Positions 9,187 to 18,256 of a stretch of DNA of 64,000 bases are shown here, piece by piece (the first letter of the stretch is position 1; every line of letters starts with the position of its first letter). A model generated the notes under the pieces. The model did no database searches, had not been told where the DNA came from, and saw only the letters and a list, made by a program, of their open reading frames with translations. The position numbers were made by a program, and so were the translations under genes. The DNA lies in contig NZ_JACCAS010000001.1 of assembly GCF_013409255.1 (NCBI RefSeq), positions 2,790,001 to 2,854,000 on the forward strand, read 5' to 3'. Source of the DNA: Paraburkholderia bryophila. GTDB lineage: Bacteria > Pseudomonadota > Gammaproteobacteria > Burkholderiales > Burkholderiaceae.

Positions 9187-12100
9187 TCAAACGATGCCTT
9201 TGAGCGCGGGCACTGCGCCACGTGCGGATTGCGCGATCGAACTGATTTCCTTCGCGGCGCTGGCGGCCTGACTGGCTTGTGACAGCCCTGCGCTTGCACC
9301 GGCGGGTAGCGCCTTGGTGAGCGCGTTTTGGGCGAGCCCCATGGCTTGGCCTTTCGCCATCGTGGCGAGGCCGCTGGCGCCCTGTGAGGCCGTGCTAGCC
9401 AGGCCGGCCAGTTGCGACGCGCTGCCTGAGGCGTTACTCATGGCACCGCCTGCCGCGCTCATGGCACTCGCTGCAGTGCCGACCGCTGGGCCCGCGCCCC
9501 CAGCTACGCCAGGCAAGAAGGACGCCATTTGCGCTGCGGATGCCGTGTCGCCCGACACGCTGAGTGGCTCGGGCGGCCATTTGATGCTCTTGAAATAGTT
9601 GGCCGGCTGCGACGGATCGCGCGGATCGTTGCCGAACTGCACCTGTGCCACGCCTGGCGGCAAGCCGCTCACGGTCATGCGGCCATTAGCATCGAGAGCG
9701 CCTTGGCGCAGCAGCCCACCGTTTGCGTCGAACACGGAAAACTGGCCGCCTTTGACGGGCTCGCCGTTCGCGTATTGATGGAGCAGGTCAAGTTGCCCCG
9801 GCTGATCGGGGCGCGCCGCCGGCAGCGGATAGCCTTGGCTCGTCGGGCCATTGAAGCTGTGCTGCGCACCTTTGACATCGATTTTGCCCGGCGCGTGAAT
9901 GTCGATGTTGCCGCCTGAGATGCGGATGTACGCGCCGCCGCTCGTCAACAGAATTTCCTGATCGGCGGCGACTTCGATTTTTTCCGTGGTCGAGAGCAAA
10001 CGGAATGTTTTCTGCGCGGTGAATTCCACATTGTCGGACTGCGCTTTGATCTCGACTTTTCCCTTCGCCGCGAAGAGTTTCATGCCCGCGTTCTGCACGA
10101 ACAGGCTGATCTTCTCGCTCACGCTTGCCAGCAACGATTTGCCGGTCGCAATGTGCGTGCTCTGGCCGCTGACCAGATTGACGTGCTCGTTTGCTGCGAT
10201 GTGGGTCGACTTCTGCGTCGACATGGCGATGCCGGCCGGTGTAGCGAACAGCAGGATCGGTTCCTTGAACGCGTTCGCGTTGCCCGTGCCGCCGCCGGCT
10301 GTGTTGCCGCCGCTGCCGCCGCCCGATACGCTGTTCTGGGTGGCGTCGGTGAATGACTTTAGTGAGTCGTAGCCATCTTTGAGGCTCTCGGCCTGGTGCG
10401 TTTCGCTCGCCTGGCTCAACGACTCGATCACACTTTCCGAATTGACCAGTTGACTGTTTGCGTCGCGTACGTCCAGAGGTTGGCTTGACGCGCCGGTTGT
10501 CGGATGCGTCGAAACGACCATGCCTTGTGCGGCTCTAATCGCGCCGTACGCGTCTGACTTCAGATCGAAGCCGCTACCCAGGTACTCGCCGCGCGCGTTG
10601 CCCGTCTGCGCGATCAGATAGCCCAGGTGCAACTGTGCATTCGTGCTGGTGCTGTAAAGCTGCACACGATTCTGACCGGTGGCGTCGTCCATCACCATCT
10701 GGTTGTAGCCGCTGCCCTGGTGCTCCTTCGACTTGTAGCCCGACAGGATGCCGTTCGAATGCCAGTCCGGCGTCTTTGCACCGTTATAGGCGCGGCCAGT
10801 GACGATAGGCTTGTCGCAGTCGTCATCGAGGAACGATACGATCACCTCTTCACCGACGCGCGGCACATGTACCGCGCCATAGCTTCCGCCAGTGTCGGAC
10901 TGCGCGACCCGCATCCAGCACGACGCGTTTTCATCGCCATCGTTAAGACGGTCCCAGTGCATGAGCACTTTGATCCGGTTGAGTTCGTCGGTGAAGACTT
11001 CCGCGTTCTTTGGGCCGGATACGGTCGCCGTCTGCATGTGCATCTTCGGCTTGTGATGCTCGAACGGACTGCGGAACGGGATGGTTTTGCGTTGCGCTTC
11101 GACGGCGGCCATGAAGAAGCCTTCGCTGCCGTCGCTGGATTTGACGGTTAGCGCGGCATCGGCACTATGCACGGCGCGCGCTGCGGCGATCGCGCCTTTC
11201 AGGCTGTGCGGGAAGTCCGTCGTCCCGCCTGAGACGGGCAGGTTGTTCTCGATTACCCAGTCGACCGCGATCACCGCGAACTGGCGGTCCTGTTCGCTGC
11301 TCGTGCTGTGGTCGGGGTGATCCTGCAGCTCGAACCAGCGGCCCGCGTCGATGCGGCGTACTGCGCCCACGCCGTGGAAGCGCTTCGCACGCGACTCCCA
11401 TTCCTCCATCCGCACTTTGGCGAGCTGGTCGCCGCGGTCCTGCTTGCCGTAGGTGTAGGCGCCGGTGTACTCATATACCTCGGCCTGCTGCGGCAGATCG
11501 CCCTGTGTGGCGAGCGTCGGGATCGTGGTGCCCTTGGGATTGGCCGGTGCCGACGGGGCCTTGTAGTCGAACGTGCGGGTCGTGAGCGTCGTGCTCTGTA
11601 GCGTGCGCGTGCCGCTCCATTGCACGAAGGCATCGGTTTCGCTGTTCGTGCCCGAGCGGTAAAAATCGACCGCTTGCGGCGATAGCGCCGGAAGGCTGCC
11701 GATGTCGTCCGTTATAACCAGCGTGTGCGATTTGCCGTCCGTGGCCTGCTCGAAATAGCCGAACAGCCCTTCGGTTTCCATCAGCCGGTGACAGAAATTC
11801 CAGTCGTCCTCGTATTGCACGCAGAATGAGCGTTGCGGCAGGGTATTTCGTAAAACAAAGCGGAATGCACCCTGCGCCTGCGGATGCATATTGAATACGT
11901 CGGTGATGATTTCGTCGGCCGGTTTATCCTGCCAGATTCGTGCATCTTTTCTGAAGCGCAGGAAATGCATCCATGACACAAAACCGATCTGATAGCTGGT
12001 AAGAGCACTGTCCGAGCCCAGACGGCGTGCCGTATGGACATAACCGTGATGCGGGGCGTACGACTGGTCGGTTTGCTGAACCCAGAGCGTAACCGGCTGG

Positions 12101-12300
12101 GCAATCAGCTTCTTGAGTTCGATATTGTCGTTGGTGGAAACGGCGTCCAGCGTGAATTCGTAATCGCGGCCCAGACGCGAATGGCCCACCAGTCTTTGCG
12201 GCAACAGGACATTCACGCCCAATGGCGTATCCAGTTTCAGCAGACGGTCACTTTGCAACAAACCGCCTTTTATCGCCGTGATTATGTCTTGTGCACCCAT
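9187..12300 (-). CDS. vgrG: T6SS spike protein VgrG, copy 2, with C-terminal extension
   Basis: The complete 1037-residue VgrG starts at the ATG at 12300. Its order is gp27-like N-terminus (LLKLDTPLGVNVLLPQRL onward), a gp5-like OB segment (RVGEEVIVSFLDDDCDKP), a DUF2345 beta-helix region, and then a transthyretin-like segment (GQFSVFDANGGLLRQGALD). The tail is Ala/Gly/Ser-rich and helical and ends near KGIV. The extension beyond the beta-helix may dock cargo. It is the first gene of the minus-strand Rhs island. Its first 2.2 kb repeat vgrG copy 1 at an offset of 9961 bp. Confidence 0.95.
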   Translation of the reverse strand: MGAQDIITAIKGGLLQSDRLLKLDTPLGVNVLLPQRLVGHSRLGRDYEFTLDAVSTNDNIELKKLIAQPVTLWVQQTDQSYAPHHGYVHTARRLGSDSALTSYQIGFVSWMHFLRFRKDARIWQDKPADEIITDVFNMHPQAQGAFRFVLRNTLPQRSFCVQYEDDWNFCHRLMETEGLFGYFEQATDGKSHTLVITDDIGSLPALSPQAVDFYRSGTNSETDAFVQWSGTRTLQSTTLTTRTFDYKAPSAPANPKGTTIPTLATQGDLPQQAEVYEYTGAYTYGKQDRGDQLAKVRMEEWESRAKRFHGVGAVRRIDAGRWFELQDHPDHSTSSEQDRQFAVIAVDWVIENNLPVSGGTTDFPHSLKGAIAAARAVHSADAALTVKSSDGSEGFFMAAVEAQRKTIPFRSPFEHHKPKMHMQTATVSGPKNAEVFTDELNRIKVLMHWDRLNDGDENASCWMRVAQSDTGGSYGAVHVPRVGEEVIVSFLDDDCDKPIVTGRAYNGAKTPDWHSNGILSGYKSKEHQGSGYNQMVMDDATGQNRVQLYSTSTNAQLHLGYLIAQTGNARGEYLGSGFDLKSDAYGAIRAAQGMVVSTHPTTGASSQPLDVRDANSQLVNSESVIESLSQASETHQAESLKDGYDSLKSFTDATQNSVSGGGSGGNTAGGGTGNANAFKEPILLFATPAGIAMSTQKSTHIAANEHVNLVSGQSTHIATGKSLLASVSEKISLFVQNAGMKLFAAKGKVEIKAQSDNVEFTAQKTFRLLSTTEKIEVAADQEILLTSGGAYIRISGGNIDIHAPGKIDVKGAQHSFNGPTSQGYPLPAARPDQPGQLDLLHQYANGEPVKGGQFSVFDANGGLLRQGALDANGRMTVSGLPPGVAQVQFGNDPRDPSQPANYFKSIKWPPEPLSVSGDTASAAQMASFLPGVAGGAGPAVGTAASAMSAAGGAMSNASGSASQLAGLASTASQGASGLATMAKGQAMGLAQNALTKALPAGASAGLSQASQAASAAKEISSIAQSARGAVPALKGIV

Positions 12301-12431
12301 ACCGCCTCTGATTTACGCAATTGCGCCCCCGCGCTATCGCGCGATATTACAAAAGATTAGCGGGTTAACGCAATCAAGATGGTTACCGTAATTGTTAATT
12401 CGGAATTTATTGCATATTTGTTCATGCTGTT
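9962..12431. repeat. long direct repeat (vgrG repeat, right copy)
   Basis: This is the partner of the repeat at 1-2470, in the same orientation. The two copies enclose the PAAR, immunity, rhs and two secreted-protein genes, so homologous recombination between them would remove about 10 kb and leave one vgrG. Confidence 0.9.
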
Positions 12432-12763
12432 TGGGTAACGGAAAAATATTCCGCATTAAGAACAGAGAATGATGGTCCGTCGACCATTTACCGAACGGGC
12501 GGCGCAGGCTTTCTACACGAACACAATTCGACCCTGCCTAGCCTGGTTGTCGATCGCGTCTGTCCTTCCCCTATGTCTCGCCTCCGGCAGGTTGGGTAGC
12601 CGACTGGCGATGCATCAATTCGTGGCGGACTAGGCGCTCAACAATCCCCGAATGGTGCGTGGTCGTTTCGCGCAGGCGGAAGTTAGTAAAAACCCAAATT
12701 TCTCACCCGCAGCCACGAACTCCTAGACTTCATCTTCCAAACCCAAAGTCTAAGGAGTGCATC
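12301..12763. other. non-coding gap between vgrG copy 2 and phage-like gene
   Basis: No convincing gene. The first 130 bp match the DNA upstream of vgrG copy 1 (ACCGCCTCTGATTTA, later TCGGAATTTATT), and so probably carry the vgrG promoter. An AT-rich stretch lies at 12340-12460. AAGGAG at 12752-12757 is the ribosome binding site of the next gene. Confidence 0.5.
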
Positions 12764-13312
12764 ATGCGCGAACGTCAAAGGCGGGAAGCGGCAAGCGTCA
12801 ATTCTGTAGATCTGGGACTTAGATGCGGCCATGTAGACGATGCGAAACTACTGGCGCGGCTATCTCCCCTAGCACTAGCACATTGGCCATCGGTGGCTAG
12901 GCAGATACGCAACGCGAGCTTGTTCGGCTCCACTGATGTTACTTCGCTCGTCCGCTACTGCGAGGCGTTTGCGCGATGGTGCGTGGCAGGTGAAGAACTT
13001 GCTCAAATGCTTATCGAATTTGGGTTGGCATCGGGCCAAGCGGCACGAGCCACACCCGGCTCCCCTGAAAATTCTCGGACAAGCGACCAAGAGCTCGCAA
13101 AGCGGTCACCCAATCGACCGGCCAACGCGATCATTCGTCGCACCGAGGTAGAAAACGAAACAGGTTTATCCCGCTCAACTATCTATCCGCGGATAAAGGC
13201 AGGAACCTTTCCCGCACCGGTCAAACTAGGCATGCGTTCAGTCGGGTGGCGGGTCAGTGACATTGAGACCTTCCTATCCGCGCCAGCCGACTACAGAGCC
13301 GCAACCGATTGA
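12764..13312 (+). CDS. phage-like fusion: P27 terminase small subunit-like plus AlpA-like
   Basis: The 182-residue frame starts at ATG 12764 behind AAGGAG. Residues about 32-85 (LSPLALAHWPSVARQ, then LVRYCEAFARWCVAGEEL) resemble the core of P27-family phage terminase small subunits. Residues about 122-172 (IIRRTEVENETGLSRSTIY, GTFPAPVKLG, GWRVSDIETFL) form a typical AlpA/MerR-like winged helix as in prophage regulators. The two parts normally belong to separate proteins. A Ser/Pro-rich linker joins them without a stop. It stands alone between two T6SS islands, so it is either a prophage remnant fused by deletion or a functional regulator. The AlpA call is firmer than the P27 call. Confidence 0.75.
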   Translation: MRERQRREAASVNSVDLGLRCGHVDDAKLLARLSPLALAHWPSVARQIRNASLFGSTDVTSLVRYCEAFARWCVAGEELAQMLIEFGLASGQAARATPGSPENSRTSDQELAKRSPNRPANAIIRRTEVENETGLSRSTIYPRIKAGTFPAPVKLGMRSVGWRVSDIETFLSAPADYRAATD

Positions 13313-13792
13313 AGATACGAGGCAATCACCCTAGCTGGACGATATAGGATGCTTTTTTTGCGCTTGCTCACCGTCTCGACCGCGCGTTCAAGCAGCCATA
13401 CGAATTTATTTCTCAGATCGTCGCTGACGCGACAATGTCGGCACTCGTCCAAATTTGTACGTACAGCGATAAGTAGCACCGCAATCGAACTGACGGAGAT
13501 GCGCTGAAGCGCGTGGCTGTTAAACCAACGTCTTAATGGAAAGGCATTTACGTTCGTCGAGAACCATGTGCGACACCAAATCTATGCACAATGAATTCCT
13601 CCCCATAATCCCGTGCTCGCGGGGAGCTTCAAGCAGCTGACTTCGCGTTGCACCACCGAATACGCGTGCTAAAATTATTCAAATAGTCGTATATTTCTGT
13701 GGTGAGCGACCACGCATCAATTAATAATCTTTAACGATCCCGGGGTTAAGATGACTCGCACCGCCCGTTTTTTATTAGTGCCCAGGTGAGTC
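13313..13792. other. non-coding gap upstream of third vgrG
   Basis: I see no reliable gene here. A 62-codon minus-strand frame (13291-13479) overlaps the end of the AlpA-like gene and has no supporting features. The last 130 bp are AT-rich (AAATTATTCAAATAGTCG) and probably hold the promoter of the vgrG-lipase operon. Confidence 0.4.
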
Positions 13793-16495
13793 ATGGGCGC
13801 ATCGCCAGTAACGCTCCCTCCCTCCGACAGCCCGCTCGATGCGCTATCTGGCGCATTCAAGAATTTTGATCAGCTGGTTTCAGCGTTCAGTCAGTCGCAG
13901 CGACAGTTGCAGGTGAGCTTTGCACCTGATGCTGGCCTTCCGACAAATGCCATGCTGCCTCACGAGCTCAATGGTAGCGAAGGCATCTGCGCACCGCTCG
14001 ATTACACGCTCAGCTGTCTATCGACAGACACCCGCCTGCCGCTGAAAACAATGATTGGCATACCAATCGCGTTCAACATCGGCGATTTCACTGGCAGTCA
14101 ACGCACGATCTGCACGATAGTAACTGGTGCGCGCCAACTCGCTTCCGACGGCGGCTTCGTCCTGAACGAGTACACCTGCGAGGACGGTCTGTCGATTCTC
14201 CGTCATCGCACCACATGGCGAATTTTCCGAAATGCGTCCGTGATCGATATCACGCAGACGGTACTGAAAGAACACATCAACGGGAATAGCGTGCTCGCCA
14301 GCGCGTTCGCGCTCGAAACCGGTGGATTGACGGCAACGTATCCACTGCGCGAATTTACGATGCAGGCAGGCGAAAGTGACACGGCATTCCTCACGCGGCT
14401 GTGGCGTCGCGAAGGCATATGCTGGTACTTCTCGCACGCGCTCAACGACAACTGGCCGGTACACACGTTGCGTCTGGTTGATAGTGTGCACGCATGGCGG
14501 GACAATCCGGCCGGCATCGTACGCTATAACCGCGCCGACGCGACTGAGAAAGACGACACGATCAATGTCTGGCAGGCCCACCGTACGCTCACATCCGGCG
14601 GGAAGATTGCCGCGGCGTTCGACTACAGGGCAGGGCGCGCCGTTGAAGTGAGTGAAACGAATGTTCAAGACCAGGGCAAGCATGGCAAGGCGCTCAGCAG
14701 CACGCTCACCGAGTACCGGTACGACGCGCCGCACATCGCCGACGATTCGGAACACTACCGGCAGATGAATCTGCGCCGCCAGCAGGCGCGCGAACAACAG
14801 GCCAAGCACTTTTCCGGCAAGAGCGTCGTGCGCGCGTTCAGCGGCGCTGCCGGGACCGTGTTCTCCCTGACGGGCCAGGCCGAAATCGACCAGCATCCGG
14901 AGGAGCAGCGTCGCTTTGTTCTGACCCGCGTCGAAACCAGCGCACGCAATCATCTGTTGACGGCATCACCAGATAAGAGCGCACTCACGCTGGATCAGAC
15001 CAGTCCTCCCTATCTGAATCGTTTCGAATGCGTGCGTGCCGATATTCCGGTCGTACCCGAGTGGGACCCGGCCTGCGTGCCTTCGGTTGGGCCCATGAGT
15101 GCGCTTGTAGTTGGTGCGCCGGGACTCGAAATCGACGTTGACGAGCAGGGTCGCGTGGCGATTCAGTTTCTTTTCGCGCGCGGTGACGATCATCCTAAGG
15201 CAGGCGCAACGGGTACGCCCCGCGATTCCGCGCGTGTGCGACTCGCGCTGCCTTGGGCCGATCAGGGCGCCGGCACGGCCCTGACGCCGCGCGTCGGCAG
15301 CGAAGTACTCGTAACGTTCCTGCAGAATGATCCTGACAAGCCCGTAGTAATCGCGAACCTGCACGGCGCGAACCGCAGGCCAACTGAGTTTTCTGGTACG
15401 GGCAACCTGCCGGGCAATGCCGCGCTCTACGGCATCCGCTCGAAGGAAGTATCTGGAGCCGGCTATGGGGAACTGCTTTTCGACGACACCACGGCCCAGA
15501 CGAAAACTAAACTATCGTCCGAACACGGCAAGACGCAGTTGAACGAAGGCTGGATTGGCCATCCTCGTGATGGTGGAAAGTCGGACAAGCGTGGCGAGGG
15601 TTTCGAGCTACGAACGGATATGGCAGGCGCGATCCGCGCCGCGCAGGGTCTGTTGATCTCGACCGACAACCGGGCCGGCGCGAAGGGCCAGGTGCTCGAC
15701 CGGCAGGAGCTAGTGGGCCAACTCGAGGCGGCCCTCGCCATAGCGAAGCAACTGGCAGAGCTGTCCGAGACCCATGAAGCTGACAGCAGCGATACCGCTC
15801 CGCAGGAAAAACTTGTGGATCAGTTGAAACAGTGGGATAGCGACAAGCCGGGCGGCGCAGCCATCGTCGCCGTTTCGGCGCCCGACGGTGTCGCCCTGGC
15901 CAGTCCGCGCAACGTCGTGGCATCTGCAGGCACGCACGTTGACGTCACCGCTGTGCAGGACGTGAATGTGACCACAGGTCGCAAGATCCTGCTGCGCGCG
16001 GCGCAGGGATTGTCCGCCTTTGCGAAGGCCGGCATGAAGCTGATCGCCGGTAGTGGCGATCTCGCAATACAGGCGCAGCAGGGCAAGACGGAGATCGGCG
16101 CGTCCGACCGGTTGCATCTTTATTCGCTCAAGGAGATGGTCATCGAGGCACCGAGCATTGTGCTGAAGGCCAACGGCGTGACCTATTCACTTGCCGACGG
16201 CAAGGTGCTCGCGTCCTCCAGCGGCGAACACAAGATCGAGACCTCCAGTTTTAGCTTTACCGGTGGGGGTGGCGGCAATCCCGATCTGCCGCACATGCCG
16301 GCCTCTGCCATGAAGACCAACGAGCAGTTTGCGCTGGCCAACCGTGCCGGCGACGCCATCACGAAGGTACCGCATCAGGTTACTGATGAAACGGGTGCCG
16401 TCCGTGACGCTGGCGAACTGGGTGCCGATGGCGCCAACCAGACGATCGTGCATGACACGCAGATCCGGCCACTGACGATCCGCCCGACCCCTTGA
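13793..16495 (+). CDS. vgrG: T6SS spike protein VgrG (lipase island)
   Basis: The 900-residue VgrG belongs to a different subtype from the two minus-strand copies. It has an N-terminal extension of about 35 residues (PPSDSPLDALSGAFKNF) before the gp27-like domain. The gp5-like OB part includes DEQGRVAIQFLFARGDD and RVGSEVLVTFLQNDPDKP. A DUF2345 beta-helix follows (FAKAGMKLIAGSGDLAIQAQ), with a Gly-rich strand and a short C-terminal tail. It heads a plus-strand operon; the lipase gene starts 22 bp after its stop, which fits delivery of that lipase. The start ATG follows CCAGGTGAGTC. Confidence 0.95.
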   Translation: MGASPVTLPPSDSPLDALSGAFKNFDQLVSAFSQSQRQLQVSFAPDAGLPTNAMLPHELNGSEGICAPLDYTLSCLSTDTRLPLKTMIGIPIAFNIGDFTGSQRTICTIVTGARQLASDGGFVLNEYTCEDGLSILRHRTTWRIFRNASVIDITQTVLKEHINGNSVLASAFALETGGLTATYPLREFTMQAGESDTAFLTRLWRREGICWYFSHALNDNWPVHTLRLVDSVHAWRDNPAGIVRYNRADATEKDDTINVWQAHRTLTSGGKIAAAFDYRAGRAVEVSETNVQDQGKHGKALSSTLTEYRYDAPHIADDSEHYRQMNLRRQQAREQQAKHFSGKSVVRAFSGAAGTVFSLTGQAEIDQHPEEQRRFVLTRVETSARNHLLTASPDKSALTLDQTSPPYLNRFECVRADIPVVPEWDPACVPSVGPMSALVVGAPGLEIDVDEQGRVAIQFLFARGDDHPKAGATGTPRDSARVRLALPWADQGAGTALTPRVGSEVLVTFLQNDPDKPVVIANLHGANRRPTEFSGTGNLPGNAALYGIRSKEVSGAGYGELLFDDTTAQTKTKLSSEHGKTQLNEGWIGHPRDGGKSDKRGEGFELRTDMAGAIRAAQGLLISTDNRAGAKGQVLDRQELVGQLEAALAIAKQLAELSETHEADSSDTAPQEKLVDQLKQWDSDKPGGAAIVAVSAPDGVALASPRNVVASAGTHVDVTAVQDVNVTTGRKILLRAAQGLSAFAKAGMKLIAGSGDLAIQAQQGKTEIGASDRLHLYSLKEMVIEAPSIVLKANGVTYSLADGKVLASSSGEHKIETSSFSFTGGGGGNPDLPHMPASAMKTNEQFALANRAGDAITKVPHQVTDETGAVRDAGELGADGANQTIVHDTQIRPLTIRPTP

Positions 16496-16517
16496 ATTCC
16501 TACCGCTGACCTCCTAC

Positions 16518-18254
16518 ATGTCCACTCCTGCCGCAGAGGCCACTCCGGTCCAGAAACAGGCCGTACGCCGTGTACCGCTTCAGTTCGACGACAACGGCGA
16601 TCCGATTTTCCATAGCGTCACCAGCCCGGAGTGTTTCAAACCACATGCACTTGGCGTCATGCCGCCGAAGCATGTCATCCCGGTGATTTTTGTGCCGGGA
16701 ATCATGGGTACCAACCTGTGCGCCAACGGTAAAGCACAAAAGGCGGGCACGACGGCATGGGCACCGCCCAACGGAGCGATGGCAGGTCTCGGTGAATGGC
16801 GTCGACGCAAGAAGCAGACACCGACCGAACGGCAAGAGCAACTGATGCCCGATCGAGTGATGGTGGATCCCAGCAAAAAGGTTGGGGTCCCGAAGGGCGT
16901 CTTTACGATCACCGACGAGGAGGCACGCCGTCGCGGCTGGGGAGAGATACACTTCGACAGCTACGGCGGCATCCTGGCCGCACTCGAACTTGCGCTCAAT
17001 GATCAGTACATCGACGCGGGCACCGCTGGCGCAAAGGAAATGCCGGTCTGGACTACTGCGAAAACGCTAAAGGATGCAGACGGTAAGAACGTGCTACCAC
17101 AGTGGAACCCCGTTAAGGGTGATGTCCCACCACTGAACGACACGGAGTTCAGGCGGCTTGCGGACTACTACTTTCCGGTGTGGGCCTGTGGTTACAACTG
17201 GGTCGGTAGTAACGGAGATTCTGCCGACCTGCTCGTCAAGCGCATCAACGAAGCGATTAACTGGTACAAGCGCGGCAAATACTGGATTTCCCTCGATAAG
17301 GTCATCATCGTGACTCACTCGATGGGAGGGCTGGTCGGCCGTAGGGCCGCGCAAAAGGTTGAAAGTCAAATGCTTGGCGTGGTCCATGGCGTTCAGCCGG
17401 TCGGCGGTGCGCCAGTGGTATACCGACGCATGAGGGCCGGCACCGAAACTGACGGATTATTCGACATCATGGGCGCGATCGTTGCCACGATCATTGGCTG
17501 GGATGCCGCTGATGTCACTTGCGTCATGGCAAATTCACCCGGTGTACTTGAACTGCTTCCGACAAAAAACTACTCCCCGAAATGGCTTCGAATGGAGCAT
17601 GAGTCGAAGGGTTCTGGCACCCCTGTGATGCCAGCTCTGCCGATCGCCGACCCATACACCGAGATATACAACAAGCGGGTCCAGGACGTGTGGTGGGCAA
17701 TGATCGACGATACCCTGATTGATCCCGCCGGAGTGATTGCAACGCAGGACTCGAGCGCCTTTGATGCCTATGGGCAGACGATATCCAACGTGCGCGATTT
17801 TCACGACACGCTCGGCCTGTATAGCCATCCAGTTACGTACGCCTACTATGGTGGCGACGACAAGCACGTCGCATTCAGCAAGGTTCGATGGGTGACAAAA
17901 ACTGCAGTGCCAGCGGGCGCGGACGGCGTATTGCCTACGCTTACGGCCGACTCCTTTACGAAACTGGGTCAGACAACGCTCACGGTGTTATCGCAGAAAG
18001 TCACATTCTCCCTTGCCGGACATGACAAGCCTGACTCGGACACCGATCCATCATCCGGAGACGGCACGGTTCCAGGTCCCTCGGGCGCACTCATCGCCGA
18101 CGGTTCCGGAACGCTCAATGTGTTCAGGATGAAGGGCTTCGATCACCAGCACAGCTACGGGAGCCAGATGGTGCAGGATAACGTGCTGTACTGCATTGCG
18201 AAGATTGTTCAAGGTGCCACCCCGGTGGAGGAATTGCCGGCTTGCAAGGAATGA
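16518..18254 (+). CDS. T6SS lipase effector (Tle-type alpha/beta hydrolase)
   Basis: The 578-residue protein has the strand and oxyanion region VIPVIFVPGIMGTNL near residue 55 and the nucleophile elbow THSMGG with Ser268. These are hallmarks of PGAP1/LCAT-like esterases used as T6SS phospholipase effectors. It has no signal peptide, as expected for a toxin loaded on VgrG. A candidate acid-His pair lies toward the C-terminus (DGTVPGPSGAL and FDHQHSYG). It lies between vgrG and a Tli4-like immunity gene, whose start region overlaps its stop. The phospholipase activity is inferred from family and context; I cannot assign the Tle1-5 subclass with certainty. Confidence 0.88.
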   Translation: MSTPAAEATPVQKQAVRRVPLQFDDNGDPIFHSVTSPECFKPHALGVMPPKHVIPVIFVPGIMGTNLCANGKAQKAGTTAWAPPNGAMAGLGEWRRRKKQTPTERQEQLMPDRVMVDPSKKVGVPKGVFTITDEEARRRGWGEIHFDSYGGILAALELALNDQYIDAGTAGAKEMPVWTTAKTLKDADGKNVLPQWNPVKGDVPPLNDTEFRRLADYYFPVWACGYNWVGSNGDSADLLVKRINEAINWYKRGKYWISLDKVIIVTHSMGGLVGRRAAQKVESQMLGVVHGVQPVGGAPVVYRRMRAGTETDGLFDIMGAIVATIIGWDAADVTCVMANSPGVLELLPTKNYSPKWLRMEHESKGSGTPVMPALPIADPYTEIYNKRVQDVWWAMIDDTLIDPAGVIATQDSSAFDAYGQTISNVRDFHDTLGLYSHPVTYAYYGGDDKHVAFSKVRWVTKTAVPAGADGVLPTLTADSFTKLGQTTLTVLSQKVTFSLAGHDKPDSDTDPSSGDGTVPGPSGALIADGSGTLNVFRMKGFDHQHSYGSQMVQDNVLYCIAKIVQGATPVEELPACKE

Positions 18255-18256
18255 CA

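Noticed and set aside
13291..13479. 62-codon minus-strand frame after the AlpA-like gene
   Set aside because: It overlaps the 3' end of that gene, has no ribosome binding site that I can see and no recognisable features.
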